A stretch of DNA of 35,049 nucleotides from Bacteroidota bacterium (GCA_023406715.1 JAEXVC010000048.1:1-35049), one strand, 5' to 3'. Positions 1-8,302 are shown, counted from the stretch's first letter. Made by a program: numbers and translations. Notes: generated by a model not told the origin, from the letters alone.

Positions 1-1
1 G

Positions 2-691
2 GCCAAAGCCAATGCTGAGCAAAACCTCAAAAACGCCAAGGAACTTTTTGAGAGTTATTTGCAGGGGGTGTTTGAGAAAAAGAGGGATAGTTGGGACGAG
101 AAAACATTAGAAGAATTAGTTGACGAAAAATGCACCCTTTCTTATGGTATTGTTCAACCTGGAGAAGATTTTGAAAACGGTTTGCCAGTTATTAGACCAA
201 CTGACTTAACAAGTCGATACATAAAAGTAGATAGGCTAAAAAGAATAGACCCGAAATTGGCTGACGGTTACAAGAGAACTAAGCTAATTGGTGATGAATT
301 GCTTTTGTGTGTTCGGGGAACGACTGGTGTAGTTTCAATTGCTACTCCAGAACTTAAAGATGCTAATGTTACGAGAGGCATTGTTCCTATTCGTTTCAAC
401 GAAAAGTTTATCAATCAAGAATTTGGATATTACTTGCTAATTTCAAATTATGTACAAAAGCAAATTAGAGAGAAAACATATGGTGCAGCTTTAATGCAAA
501 TCAACATTGGTGATTTAAGAAAAATATTAACAGCATATCCATCAATATATGAACAACAAGCCATCGTCCGCCAATTAGATGCCCTTCGAACCGAAACACT
601 AAAGTTAGAAGCAATTTACCAACAGAAAATTAATAACTTAGAGGAGTTGAAAAAGAGCATATTGGATAAGGCGTTTAAGGGAGAACTTTAA
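2..691 (+). CDS. hsdS: Type I restriction-modification specificity subunit, C-terminal part (truncated by window edge)
   Basis: The reading frame is open from base 2, so the gene enters from the left and only its last 229 codons are visible. The first visible residues (AKANAEQNLKNAKELFESYL) form the central conserved helical spacer typical of HsdS. Next come a second target-recognition domain (about residues 35-180 of the visible part) and a closing coiled coil (LEAIYQQKINNLEELKKSIL, ending DKAFKGEL), which is the usual HsdS C-terminal signature. In type I systems HsdS sets DNA sequence recognition and assembles HsdM and HsdR. hsdM is expected just left of the window. An in-frame TTG at 59 should not be read as the start because the spacer helix continues upstream of it. 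The next gene begins 12 bases after the stop, consistent with one operon. Which DNA sequence is recognised cannot be told from the sequence. Confidence 0.93.
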   Translation, partial: AKANAEQNLKNAKELFESYLQGVFEKKRDSWDEKTLEELVDEKCTLSYGIVQPGEDFENGLPVIRPTDLTSRYIKVDRLKRIDPKLADGYKRTKLIGDELLLCVRGTTGVVSIATPELKDANVTRGIVPIRFNEKFINQEFGYYLLISNYVQKQIREKTYGAALMQINIGDLRKILTAYPSIYEQQAIVRQLDALRTETLKLEAIYQQKINNLEELKKSILDKAFKGEL

Positions 692-703
692 AAATTGGGC
701 ACT

Positions 704-2149
704 ATGAACGAACAGCAACTCATTGAATTAATTAATGAATTGGTTAAACAGCCTCACGAAAGCGAATGGGTGGAGTTTAAACTAAACTTTCATTCTGCAG
801 AGGAGATTGGCGAAAGAATTTCAGCGCTTTCCAACGGAGCTTGCATCCAAAATAAACCCTTTGGGTACTTAGTTTTTGGCGTCGAGGATAATACACACGT
901 AATAAAGGGAACAACATTTAAAGCCAAATCGCATAAAAAAGGGAACGAGGTACTTGAGCATTGGTTGGCAACACGGTTAAACCCAAGAATTGACTTTGTT
1001 ATATATGAATTCGACTACGATCCTGAGCGTCATATCTCGCTTTTTGTTATCCCTGCTACAAAAAATCAACCAGTAGAATTCTTGCATCAAGCATATATTA
1101 GAGTTGCTAGTATCACACGTAATCTGAACGAGTTTCCTCAGAAACAAGCCAAGATTTGGAAAAAAGAAAGTGTCCCTTTTGAAAAGGAAATTGCAAAGGA
1201 TAATCTTACAGCATCAGATATCTCAAAATTCCTAAGTACCGAAACTTACTTCGATTTACTTAATTTACCTAATCCTTCAACTCAACAAGCAGCTATTGAT
1301 AAGTTTATAGATGAAGGTCTGGTTGTAAAAAGTAATGGTTATGCTATTACCAAGTTAGGGGCACTGCTTTTTGCCAAGAATCTCAAAGATTTTGAGAGTG
1401 TAGAGCGTAAATCTGTTAGAGTGATAGTTTACAAGGGTAAAAACAAAGTTGAAACAGAACGGGAGCAGATTGGAGTTAAAGGCTATGCCTTAGGTTTTGA
1501 AGGACTTGTTGATTGGATAAATAGTCAACTGCCAGCCAATGAGGAAATAGGAAAAGCACTAAGAAAAGAAACTAGGATGTATCCTGAGATTGCTATCAGG
1601 GAATTAGTTGCAAATGCATTAATTCATCAAGACCTTACAGAAAAAGGTTTTCCTATGATAGAAATTTTTACCGATAGAATTGAAATATCAAATTCTGGAA
1701 CACCGCTTGTTACTCCCGAACGCTTTATTGACGCCTACATATCAAGGAATGAAAAAATGGCTGATTTAATGCGAAGAATGGGCTTCTGCGAGGAAAAAGG
1801 CAGTGGCCTTGATAAAGTTATTTTCTACAATGAGCTATTCCAACTTCCTCCTATTAATGTGATTGTTGCCGAAAATAGAACTAGAGTTACAATGTTCAGT
1901 TATAAAGCCCTAAACGACTTGGACAAAAAGGAGAAAATCAGGGCTTGCTATCAACACGCCTGCCTAAAGTATGTTTCAAACGAGAAAATGACAAATCAGT
2001 CATTAAGAGATAGATTTAAAATTAGTGATCAAAATGCAGCTATTGCATCAAGAATGATAAGAGATGCTTTGGAAGAAGGTGTAATAAAAGAGGACGATCC
2101 AGAGAGTAAGTCAAGAAAATATGCAAGTTATCTTCCATTCTGGGCTTAA
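704..2149 (+). CDS. AlbA_2 / HATPase_c_4 protein of the type I restriction operon
   Basis: A 481-aa protein. An in-frame TTG lies nine bases upstream, but ATG 704 is the natural start. The N-terminal 110 residues match the AlbA_2 (Schlafen-type, putative DNA-binding) domain, with the landmarks ESEWVEFKLNF and GYLVFGVED. The middle (about 280-370) has the HATPase_c_4 pattern: an N-box-like IRELVANALIHQD, then IEISNSGTPL and a GxG-type EEKGSGLDK segment. The C-terminal 70 residues look like a winged helix. Such proteins are often annotated as putative transcriptional regulators or ATP-dependent helicase-like and are common passengers between hsdS and hsdR in Bacteroidota. A role in regulating the locus or assisting restriction is plausible but not shown. 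It is tightly spaced after hsdS, and a 103-bp gap separates it from hsdR. Confidence 0.85.
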   Translation: MNEQQLIELINELVKQPHESEWVEFKLNFHSAEEIGERISALSNGACIQNKPFGYLVFGVEDNTHVIKGTTFKAKSHKKGNEVLEHWLATRLNPRIDFVIYEFDYDPERHISLFVIPATKNQPVEFLHQAYIRVASITRNLNEFPQKQAKIWKKESVPFEKEIAKDNLTASDISKFLSTETYFDLLNLPNPSTQQAAIDKFIDEGLVVKSNGYAITKLGALLFAKNLKDFESVERKSVRVIVYKGKNKVETEREQIGVKGYALGFEGLVDWINSQLPANEEIGKALRKETRMYPEIAIRELVANALIHQDLTEKGFPMIEIFTDRIEISNSGTPLVTPERFIDAYISRNEKMADLMRRMGFCEEKGSGLDKVIFYNELFQLPPINVIVAENRTRVTMFSYKALNDLDKKEKIRACYQHACLKYVSNEKMTNQSLRDRFKISDQNAAIASRMIRDALEEGVIKEDDPESKSRKYASYLPFWA

Positions 2150-2252
2150 ATCTTATTTGATGATTATTAGACTGAAAATCCAATACATTACACAACTGGT
2201 TGATATCTAATATATTCTTATTTGATGGTTATTTGATAAATATCTTTTTATT
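2150..2252 (+). promoter_or_regulatory. hsdR upstream gap with three TTATTTGAT direct repeats
   Basis: This AT-rich gap contains three exact copies of TTATTTGAT at 2153-2161, 2218-2226 and 2229-2237. The last two start 11 bases apart, about one helical turn, close to the hsdR start. This could be an operator or a promoter region giving hsdR its own control. The preceding AlbA_2 protein would be an obvious candidate binder, but that is inference. Confidence 0.35.
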
Positions 2253-4649
2253 ATGAACGAAGCAGAAACCAGAGCAGAATTTATCGATCCCAAACTTAAA
2301 GAATGTGGTTGGGGTGTTGTGGAGGGGTCAAAAATCCTTCGTGAGTACCCAATTACAGAAGGGCGTATTCAAACAGGTGGTGTACGTGGCAAAAAACTCA
2401 CTGCCGATTATGTTCTGGTTTACAAGGGAATTAAGTTGGCTGTAGTGGAAGCCAAAAGTAATGAACTTGAAGTTGGCGAGGGTGTTGCTCAGGCTAAACT
2501 ATATGCAGAAAAACTGCATCTGGATAATACATTTGCTTGCAATGGTAAAGAAATTTATAGTATTTGCCTAAAAACAGGTATGGAAGGACTTGTAAATACT
2601 TTTCCTGCTCCTGAAGAACTCTGGAATAAAACATTTGAGGAACAAAACCAGTGGCGTGAAAAATTCGCCAGCATTCCTTTTGAGGATAAAAGTGGAACTT
2701 GGCAATTGCGGTACTATCAGGAGATAGCCATAAACAGAACCCTCGAAGCAGTTGCCCAAGATAAGCCAAGAATCCTTTTAACCTTGGCTACAGGTACAGG
2801 TAAAACAGCTATTGCCTTTCAAATATCGTGGAAACTATTTCAAACCCGCTGGAATCTGAAGCGTGATGGAAGCCGAAGACCTCGAATCCTATTCCTTGCC
2901 GATAGAAACATTTTGGCTGACCAAGCCTACAATGCTTTTTCTGCTTTCCCCGATGATGCATTGGTTCGCATCAAGCCAAACGAGATAAAGAAGAAAGGCA
3001 TAGTACCTACTAATGGAAGTATCTTCTTTACTATTTTCCAGACCTTTATGAGTGGTACTGACAAGGAAGGGAAACCTGCACCCTACTTTGGCTCATATCC
3101 ACCCGATTACTTCGACTTTATTGTAATAGACGAGTGCCACCGAGGAGGTGCAAACGATGAAAGCAATTGGCGTGACATACTTGAATACTTTTCCCCTGCA
3201 GTTCAACTGGGCTTAACAGCCACTCCAAAGCGCAGAGATAATGTTGATACTTACAAATACTTTGGCGAGCCAGTTTATATCTACTCACTTAAGGAAGGGA
3301 TAAACGATGGTTACCTAACTCCTTTTAAGGTAAGGCGTATTAAAACCACCATCGATGATTATATCTACACCAGCGACGACCAGATTATTGAGGGTGAAAT
3401 TGAGGAGGGCAAACTTTATGTCGAAACCGATTTTAACCGCATTATAGAGATAAAGGAACGTGAGGCCAAGCGTGTGAGGATATTTATGGATGAAATAAAC
3501 CAAAAAGAGAAATCCATTGTATTTTGTGCTACGCAAGAACACGCTGCTGCAGTTCGTGATCTGGTCAATCAGTACAAAAAATCAAAGGACACAAACTATT
3601 GTGTTAGAGTAACCGCTAATGATGGAGAAATTGGGGAGCAGTTCTTAAGAGAGTTTCAGGATAACGAAAAGTTAATTCCAACAATACTAACCACCTCGCA
3701 AAAACTATCAACTGGCGTTGATGCTCGCAATATTCGCAATATCATTTTGATGCGCCCAATAAACTCGATGATTGAGTTTAAACAGATTGTAGGGCGTGGA
3801 ACTCGTCTATTTGAAGGAAAAGAGTTTTTTACAATCTACGACTTTGTTGACGCATACCACCTCTTCTCTGATCCAGAATGGGATGGAGAGCCAGTTGCAG
3901 AAGAACCCTGCAGTAAGTGCGGTCAGAATCCTTGCGTATGCGAAAAGAAACCTTCAAAACCTTGCCCTATCTGTGGACAAATACCTTGTATTTGTGCTAA
4001 AGAGCCACCGCAGCCTTGCTATGTTTGTGGAGAAACTCCTTGTATTTGCAATAAAAAGAAAAAGGTTAAAGTGAAACTCAGAGATGGCAAAGAGCGAGAA
4101 ATACAACATATGGTAGCAACCTCGTTTTGGAGTGCCGATGGCAAGCCAATCCCTGCAGAGGAGTTTTTGAGTAACCTATTTGGAGAGTTGCCGAATCTAT
4201 TTAAAAGCGAAAGTGAGCTTAGGGCAATATGGGGCAATCCTATAACAAGGAAAACTCTACTAGAGAAACTCGATGAGGCTGGTTTTGGCAAAGCAGAACT
4301 ATTAACGCTTCAACAGTTAATAGATGCTGAGAAAAGTGACATATTCGATGTGCTTGAGTATGTATTCAATAGCGATTTCAGACCAATTACACGAGAGGCA
4401 AGAGTTGCTGCAGCCCAAGCCACAATCTTTGCATTGCTTAACGAGAAGCAAAAAGAATTTATTGAATTCGTTCTTAGTAAATACATCGAAACAGGAGTCG
4501 AAGAACTTGACCAGGAGAAACTTCCAATACTACTGACCAACAAGTATCAATCATTAGAAGATGCTAAGGAAGTTCTTGGTGAGGTATCAAAAATTAGTGC
4601 CTTATTCATTGAGTTTCAAAAGTACTTGTATCAAGAGGGAGTGGCGTAA
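2253..4649 (+). CDS. hsdR: Type I restriction enzyme R subunit (EcoEI-like HsdR)
   Basis: A 798-aa ATP-dependent translocase/nuclease subunit that cleaves DNA not protected by HsdM/HsdS. In order it shows a PD-(D/E)xK nuclease core (D52, then VVEAK with E66 and K68), helicase motif I ATGTGKT (179-185), motif II DECH (293-296), motif III LTATP (321-325) and motif VI QIVGRGTR (511-518). The length and layout fit the EcoEI-type R subunits. An unusual insert at about 553-599 contains three tandem Cys repeats of the form CxxCG(Q/E)xPCxC, separated by Lys/Pro linkers, before the C-terminal helical domain. These look like zinc knuckles, and I do not know them as a standard HsdR feature. The stop overlaps the next start codon as TAATG, so the downstream gene is probably translationally coupled. 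Confidence 0.94.
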   Translation: MNEAETRAEFIDPKLKECGWGVVEGSKILREYPITEGRIQTGGVRGKKLTADYVLVYKGIKLAVVEAKSNELEVGEGVAQAKLYAEKLHLDNTFACNGKEIYSICLKTGMEGLVNTFPAPEELWNKTFEEQNQWREKFASIPFEDKSGTWQLRYYQEIAINRTLEAVAQDKPRILLTLATGTGKTAIAFQISWKLFQTRWNLKRDGSRRPRILFLADRNILADQAYNAFSAFPDDALVRIKPNEIKKKGIVPTNGSIFFTIFQTFMSGTDKEGKPAPYFGSYPPDYFDFIVIDECHRGGANDESNWRDILEYFSPAVQLGLTATPKRRDNVDTYKYFGEPVYIYSLKEGINDGYLTPFKVRRIKTTIDDYIYTSDDQIIEGEIEEGKLYVETDFNRIIEIKEREAKRVRIFMDEINQKEKSIVFCATQEHAAAVRDLVNQYKKSKDTNYCVRVTANDGEIGEQFLREFQDNEKLIPTILTTSQKLSTGVDARNIRNIILMRPINSMIEFKQIVGRGTRLFEGKEFFTIYDFVDAYHLFSDPEWDGEPVAEEPCSKCGQNPCVCEKKPSKPCPICGQIPCICAKEPPQPCYVCGETPCICNKKKKVKVKLRDGKEREIQHMVATSFWSADGKPIPAEEFLSNLFGELPNLFKSESELRAIWGNPITRKTLLEKLDEAGFGKAELLTLQQLIDAEKSDIFDVLEYVFNSDFRPITREARVAAAQATIFALLNEKQKEFIEFVLSKYIETGVEELDQEKLPILLTNKYQSLEDAKEVLGEVSKISALFIEFQKYLYQEGVA

Positions 4650-5590
4650 TGTCTATAATTAATTATCTTGAACCTGATAGCAGGTGGTCTTTATGGCATT
4701 GTAAAACACATGAAGAATTTATTAATAGATTTTTAGTTAAAGGTAAATTCCATAAAGATGTTCCAGAGAGTGTTGTAAAAGCATATGATGTAGTTGAGCG
4801 CATTATTGCATATAGTTTTTTTTATTATCCTCTTTTTGATGAAGCCATTGCTAAGACAACAAGAATTTTTGAGACGGCAGTTAAAATTAGATGTGAGCAA
4901 CTTGGAATAAAATTTTCTACTAAAGGGCATATTCCATTACAACAATATATTAACAAGCTAAAACCACATTATCCCACTTTGTCAGAGGAATGGGATAGGA
5001 TTAAAGTTTTAAGAAATAATCTAGCTCATATAGATGCGCATATATACATGGGGCCAATTAATAGGTTTTATGCATTTCAACATCTAATTAATAATTTGAA
5101 TAGGATATTTATTACAGAGGAATACGCTCAGGTACAAAATAAACATACCGAAAATATTTCAAAAGAAACAGAACCGTACTCTAATGGTGTTTTTGTTCTT
5201 GAATGCGATAACAAAAGATTTTTAATAAACGGTGCAAAACCATATAAGATGATTGTTAATGGTGATAAATCTTATAGTTATTGGATTTTCTCTCCAGTAC
5301 TAAGAGAATTCTGTAAATCGTTAAATGAATACAAAATAAATTATCCAATATGTAAATATCTTCTTAATGTAGAAATATTGGATAATTGTATTAAAGGGAT
5401 TGATTTAAATAATCAACAGGAGATTACAATATCTATTACCAATAATCCTCTGAATATCCAGAGTGCCAAGAAGTTTATTGAGGATTTTTCAAACGCTGAT
5501 TTATCTGTTCAAAAGCAGTTTGAATATGATACAAAAGACTTTATTACAAAAAATTATATCCAGTTTGAGTATGAGTATTTATGGTGTTAG
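4649..5590 (+). CDS. HEPN-motif protein coupled to hsdR
   Basis: A 313-aa protein whose ATG overlaps the hsdR stop by one base. The N-terminal half is alpha-helical and carries R122-NNLA-H127, matching the R-x4-H catalytic signature of HEPN ribonucleases; the surrounding segment LRNNLAHIDAH is typical of HEPN/Abi-like families. The C-terminal half (about 165-313) is beta-rich by composition and not recognised. HEPN proteins often act as RNases in toxin or abortive-infection modules. Position at the end of a type I restriction operon suggests an auxiliary or back-up defence, which is inference. Base composition is more AT-rich than hsdR, suggesting separate acquisition. A non-catalytic HEPN-fold structural protein is the main alternative. 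Confidence 0.7.
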   Translation: MSIINYLEPDSRWSLWHCKTHEEFINRFLVKGKFHKDVPESVVKAYDVVERIIAYSFFYYPLFDEAIAKTTRIFETAVKIRCEQLGIKFSTKGHIPLQQYINKLKPHYPTLSEEWDRIKVLRNNLAHIDAHIYMGPINRFYAFQHLINNLNRIFITEEYAQVQNKHTENISKETEPYSNGVFVLECDNKRFLINGAKPYKMIVNGDKSYSYWIFSPVLREFCKSLNEYKINYPICKYLLNVEILDNCIKGIDLNNQQEITISITNNPLNIQSAKKFIEDFSNADLSVQKQFEYDTKDFITKNYIQFEYEYLWC

Positions 5591-5679
5591 TTTGTATTAA
5601 TAAGTTAAATTGTAGATTGGGGCTGTAATTATCTATATTTCATCAACTTGACAACTTTTTAAATGTTATCAACAATTTA

Positions 5680-5769
5680 ATTTTTTATATCCTTTATAGC
5701 GTAACTTTGTAAAATAATAAAGGTCAGGCTTATAAAGGTAAGTGAGCCTGACCCTAGACATGAAGTCTA
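5680..5769 (+). promoter_or_regulatory. Bacteroidota-type promoter and structured leader
   Basis: TAACTTTG at 5702-5709 fits the TAnnTTTG -7 box. The predicted transcript would begin with a 9-bp hairpin (GGTCAGGCT 5722-5730 with AGCCTGACC 5745-5753) and a smaller one (TAGAC/GTCTA, 5755-5769). The transcript would run through the 36-aa ORF to the terminator at 5997-6022, about 300 nt. The rest of the 5591-5880 gap shows no other feature. Confidence 0.5.
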
Positions 5770-5880
5770 TGTTTCTTTGGAAGTGTAAATATAGTGCTTA
5801 AAGTCTTAAATGCAAAAAAATATTACTTACCTGCTACGAGTAAGCTACTCATAATTCATCACCCCATAATAACATTAGAA

Positions 5881-5991
5881 ATGGGTAAAACAGAAAAAGG
5901 GAAGAAGATAGTACCTGTCAAACCTTATACAAAGGAACAAGGCGGTAAAACTATCAAGGTGCCAGGTCACAGACGATCAACACCTAATTAG
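5881..5991 (+). CDS. Small basic protein (36 aa)
   Basis: A 36-aa strongly basic protein starting MGKTEKGKKIVPVKPY and ending GHRRSTPN. The frame is open upstream to a GTG at 5794, but the ATG at 5881 is preferred because the basic part begins there and the upstream portion has no protein-like character. The motif VKPYTKEQGGKTIKVPGHRR resembles short basic tails or small proteins seen in Bacteroidota mobile DNA, whose function is unknown to me. It is the only ORF in a short transcription unit bounded by a promoter-like box and a strong terminator. It could be a nucleic-acid-binding peptide, or the transcript itself could be the functional product. Confidence 0.5.
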   Translation: MGKTEKGKKIVPVKPYTKEQGGKTIKVPGHRRSTPN

Positions 5992-5996
5992 TTACG

Positions 5997-6022
5997 AAGG
6001 GGAGCTATGCTCCCCTTTTTGT
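5997..6022 (+). terminator. Rho-independent terminator
   Basis: Perfect 9-bp stem AAGGGGAGC / GCTCCCCTT with a TAT loop, followed by a T run. It lies six bases after the stop of the 36-aa ORF. Confidence 0.88.
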
Positions 6023-6069
6023 AAGCTGTAAAATCTGTTCAAGAAAGTTTAATAGATATAAATTCTAAT

Positions 6070-6104
6070 CATAAGGTATCAATAGTAGATGCTATGATGC
6101 TTTT
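6070..6104 (+). repeat. Short copy D of the island repeat (first stem only)
   Basis: CATAAGGTATCAAtAGTAGA followed by GATGCTTTT matches the left part of the 225-bp element at 6669 and 13257, with the stem loop shortened. It lies upstream of the YegP-like gene and runs directly into an AATTGAC motif that also lies before the other units. The larger stem module of the full copies is missing here, so it was either lost from this site or inserted elsewhere. Confidence 0.55.
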
Positions 6105-6218
6105 AATTAATTGACTTGTATAGTGATTTTATCTAACTTAGTATTTCATTAGCATTTCTGTTTGTCATTCTTTTAAATATCAATCACTTAATATTTTATT
6201 AATCAAAAATTTTAAATT

Positions 6219-6551
6219 ATGGCACATCCAGAATTTCAAATTAAAACTGGCAAGGACAATCAGTTTTACTTTAATCTTACAGCAAAAAATGGTCAAACAA
6301 TCCTGACTAGTGAAGGATATAAAACAAAAGATGGCTGTGAAAAAGGAGTAGATAGTGTTAAGAAAAATGCTCCTGATGATAAGAAGTATGAGCGCAAAGT
6401 AGCAAAAGATGGTCAACACTTCTTTGTTCTTAAAGCAGGAAATGGTGAGCCTATAGGCAAAAGTGAAATGTATAAAACGAAAGATTCAATGGAAAATGGA
6501 ATTGAATCTGTTAAAAATAACGCCCCAATTGCAGGAATACATGTTCTTTAA
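6219..6551 (+). CDS. YegP-like DUF1508 two-repeat protein
   Basis: A 110-aa protein made of two tandem DUF1508 repeats (about 5-52 and 58-105). Each shows the pattern (K/G)DxQ-(F/H)-F-L-A-NG-S-Y-K-D-G-SVK-NAP. This is the layout of E. coli YegP, a small soluble protein of poorly understood function. Within the island it is a single-gene unit: copy D of the repeat lies upstream and a strong GAAA-loop terminator lies 51 bases downstream. It may be a stress-associated cargo gene. The family assignment is confident; the role is not. Confidence 0.85.
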   Translation: MAHPEFQIKTGKDNQFYFNLTAKNGQTILTSEGYKTKDGCEKGVDSVKKNAPDDKKYERKVAKDGQHFFVLKAGNGEPIGKSEMYKTKDSMENGIESVKNNAPIAGIHVL

Positions 6552-6602
6552 TAAGTCAGCCTTGATTGTTGTGGAAATAACTTCCACAAACTAATGGAAA
6601 AT

Positions 6603-6631
6603 AATAGGTCAGAGAAATCTGACCTATTTCA
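6603..6631 (+). terminator. Terminator of the YegP-like gene
   Basis: Perfect 11-bp stem AATAGGTCAGA / TCTGACCTATT closed by a GAAA tetraloop, followed by a short T stretch. Confidence 0.8.
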
Positions 6632-6668
6632 ATATAATAGGCTTTACAATCTACTCAGAAAAGATGAG

Positions 6669-6893
6669 TAGATAGAAAAGCCTAGCCATAAGGTATCAAG
6701 AGCAGACTTCGTGCACTACATCTGCACTTGATGCTTTTTCTAACATTTTCATCCTGAACCGCAAAGGTAATCTCCGTTCCGCTTTTGTCAAGGGTAATAC
6801 AGAGCGATGATATAGTTGTATATTTTTATGGTATCATCGCCCTTGACAAAATCTCCACTTCCGATTTTTGGTGCTTAACAGGATGAAAATGAT
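6669..6893 (+). ncRNA. Structured repeat element, copy A (candidate RNA leader)
   Basis: A 225-bp element present again at 13257-13481 with the same length and about 13 substitutions counted by eye. Predicted helices are stem II 6695-6706/6721-6732 (one A-A mismatch), stem III CATTTTCATCCTG 6744-6756 / 6879-6891, stem IV 6783-6793/6841-6851, and stem V GCGATGATA 6804-6812 / TATCATCGC 6832-6840. A further hairpin, 6638-6657/6665-6684, spans its left edge in this copy only. All five helix substitutions in the other copy keep pairing as G-U when read as + strand RNA. It lies about 100 bp upstream of the HNH gene. A MITE or recombination site is the alternative. Confidence 0.6.
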
Positions 6894-6991
6894 CACCTGT
6901 ATTCAATATGTTTTACTAATTTTGATATAAGAAACATTTAAGAGTGTTTGAGTTTGTTAATTGAATTGACATTCAATAATATAAAGCCATA

Positions 6992-7981
6992 ATGACAAGT
7001 ATTAATCCAGATTCGGACTATACAAGGGAGATTGAGTTTACTTATAAAGATGAAAGATACTCCGTTCGTGATAATGGAGCGATATTAAGGCATCCTCGTA
7101 TTGGTAAGCGATTACGTTCAGCAGATAATCAATGGACTTTTGGTATTACAAATGACAGAACTGGTTATATGGAAATTGCCTCTGTTCGAGTTCATAGAAT
7201 AGTAGCATTTGCATTTCTTGGAGAGCCACCAACTAAAGAATATGTTGTTGATCATATAGACACTAACAAACGGAATAACCGACCAGAAAACCTTAGATGG
7301 GTTACTAAGTTGGAAAACGTTTTACTTAATCCAATCACAGCAAAACGTATTGCTATGATTTGTGGTAGCGTAGAAGCGTTTCTTTCCGACCCTTCAAAAT
7401 TTCGAGATAAATTTCCAGAACCAAACTACCAATGGATGTGCACTGTCAGCAAAAGTGATGCAGAAATAAGTTTAGAAAGGATGACAGCGTGGGCAATGAG
7501 TGATAAACCACATTCTGGTGGTTCTTTGAGTGAATGGATTTTTAATCGAACAAACTCCCAAGATCAACAAGAGGACTATTTCACAGAAGTAGCATCAAAA
7601 ACTACAAATGCAGTACAACGCAATTGGCTAATTCCATCAGAATTCCCATGTTGCCCTCAGAAATTTACTGGAGACGCGATTTTGGCATATGCGGAAACAC
7701 TAAAAGAAGGTATAGTGTTTTGTCTCAACGACGTTTACACTTCTTTAATATTAAAGAGTGCTATTTCGGAAGATCGACAATCGCTCTATGTGATGACTGA
7801 ATCAACTGAAGGAAACTGTGCTGTTAAGCCATGGGCTCTTGCTAAGATTACTTACGAAAATGGATTGTTTATACATACAAGCCTAAATAGTTACTTTTCC
7901 AAAGAAGGAGTAGAAAAACAATTTTGTCTAGCACAAGGTCTTGAGTGGTCTGGAGGTGATTCAATAGATGATTATTGTTAA
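6992..7981 (+). CDS. HNH endonuclease-like protein with unrecognised C-terminal domain
   Basis: A 329-aa protein. The N-terminal 110 residues are an HNH_3/phage homing-endonuclease type module: a beta-rich lead-in, R68-VHRIVAFAFLG, then VVDHIDTNKRNNRPENLRWVT, with D87-H88 and the two following Asn clusters as expected metal and catalytic positions. Residues 120-329 match no family I can name. They have mixed alpha/beta composition, an LIPSEFPCCPQ segment and an acidic C terminus. Free-standing phage HNH proteins usually stop at 150-200 aa, so this half may be an effector or sensor domain. The gene stands alone between repeat copies A and B, which fits a single-gene defence unit. A domesticated homing endonuclease is the alternative. 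Confidence 0.75.
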   Translation: MTSINPDSDYTREIEFTYKDERYSVRDNGAILRHPRIGKRLRSADNQWTFGITNDRTGYMEIASVRVHRIVAFAFLGEPPTKEYVVDHIDTNKRNNRPENLRWVTKLENVLLNPITAKRIAMICGSVEAFLSDPSKFRDKFPEPNYQWMCTVSKSDAEISLERMTAWAMSDKPHSGGSLSEWIFNRTNSQDQQEDYFTEVASKTTNAVQRNWLIPSEFPCCPQKFTGDAILAYAETLKEGIVFCLNDVYTSLILKSAISEDRQSLYVMTESTEGNCAVKPWALAKITYENGLFIHTSLNSYFSKEGVEKQFCLAQGLEWSGGDSIDDYC

Positions 7982-7997
7982 TAGATTTTTAACCTGT

Positions 7998-8019
7998 ATT
8001 GTAAATACAATTTTTTTTT
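7998..8019 (+). terminator. Probable terminator after the HNH gene
   Basis: Stem ATTGTA / TACAAT with an AA loop followed by an uninterrupted run of nine T, 17 bases after the stop. The stem is short, so confidence is moderate. Confidence 0.5.
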
Positions 8020-8172
8020 CGCTCTTGACGAAATCTTCACTTCCGATTTTTGGTGCTTAACAGGATGAAAGTGAGAGAATATGCACAAACTACAAATGGC
8101 CTGTGCATCAAATCATTTGTTTTTGTTTAGCATTTGAGTAATTTTATGATGCATAATGATTAGATTAATTGA
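8020..8172 (+). repeat. Repeat element copy B (right end only) with shared tail
   Basis: 8020-8074 matches the last 55 bases of the element with about four changes (3' arms of stems IV and III only), so the fold cannot form. The following sequence resembles the downstream tail of copy C: TCAAATCATTTGTTTTTGTT is identical, and both tails end in a GATT(A)ATTGAC motif. It precedes the ATPase/HNH pair by about 130 bp. Confidence 0.7.
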
Positions 8173-8302
8173 CTTTAAAAGCAGTTCCAGTTGATTACCT
8201 AAAAAGTATTAAGACTAAAAGGGTAATAAACAAAGTAGTTGGTTCCATTTATAAACCTACATTTGTTTAAGTAAAATTTAGAACACAAAAAAATAAGAAA
8301 TT

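Noticed and set aside
3909..4049. CRISPR-like or tandem DNA repeat array inside hsdR
   Set aside because: The periodicity is protein-level Cys repeats within an intact helicase gene.
5794..5880. GTG-initiated extension of the 36-aa basic ORF
   Set aside because: The added 29 residues do not look like protein and would cover the likely untranslated leader.
6744..6891. Repeat element read as an integron attC site
   Set aside because: The long perfect outer stem is suggestive, but the RYYYAAC/GTTRRRY ends are absent, and the helix changes favour an RNA reading.
6638..8300. Retron msr-msd RNA for the ATPase/HNH pair
   Set aside because: No reverse transcriptase is present, and copy B in front of the pair lacks the pairing arms.
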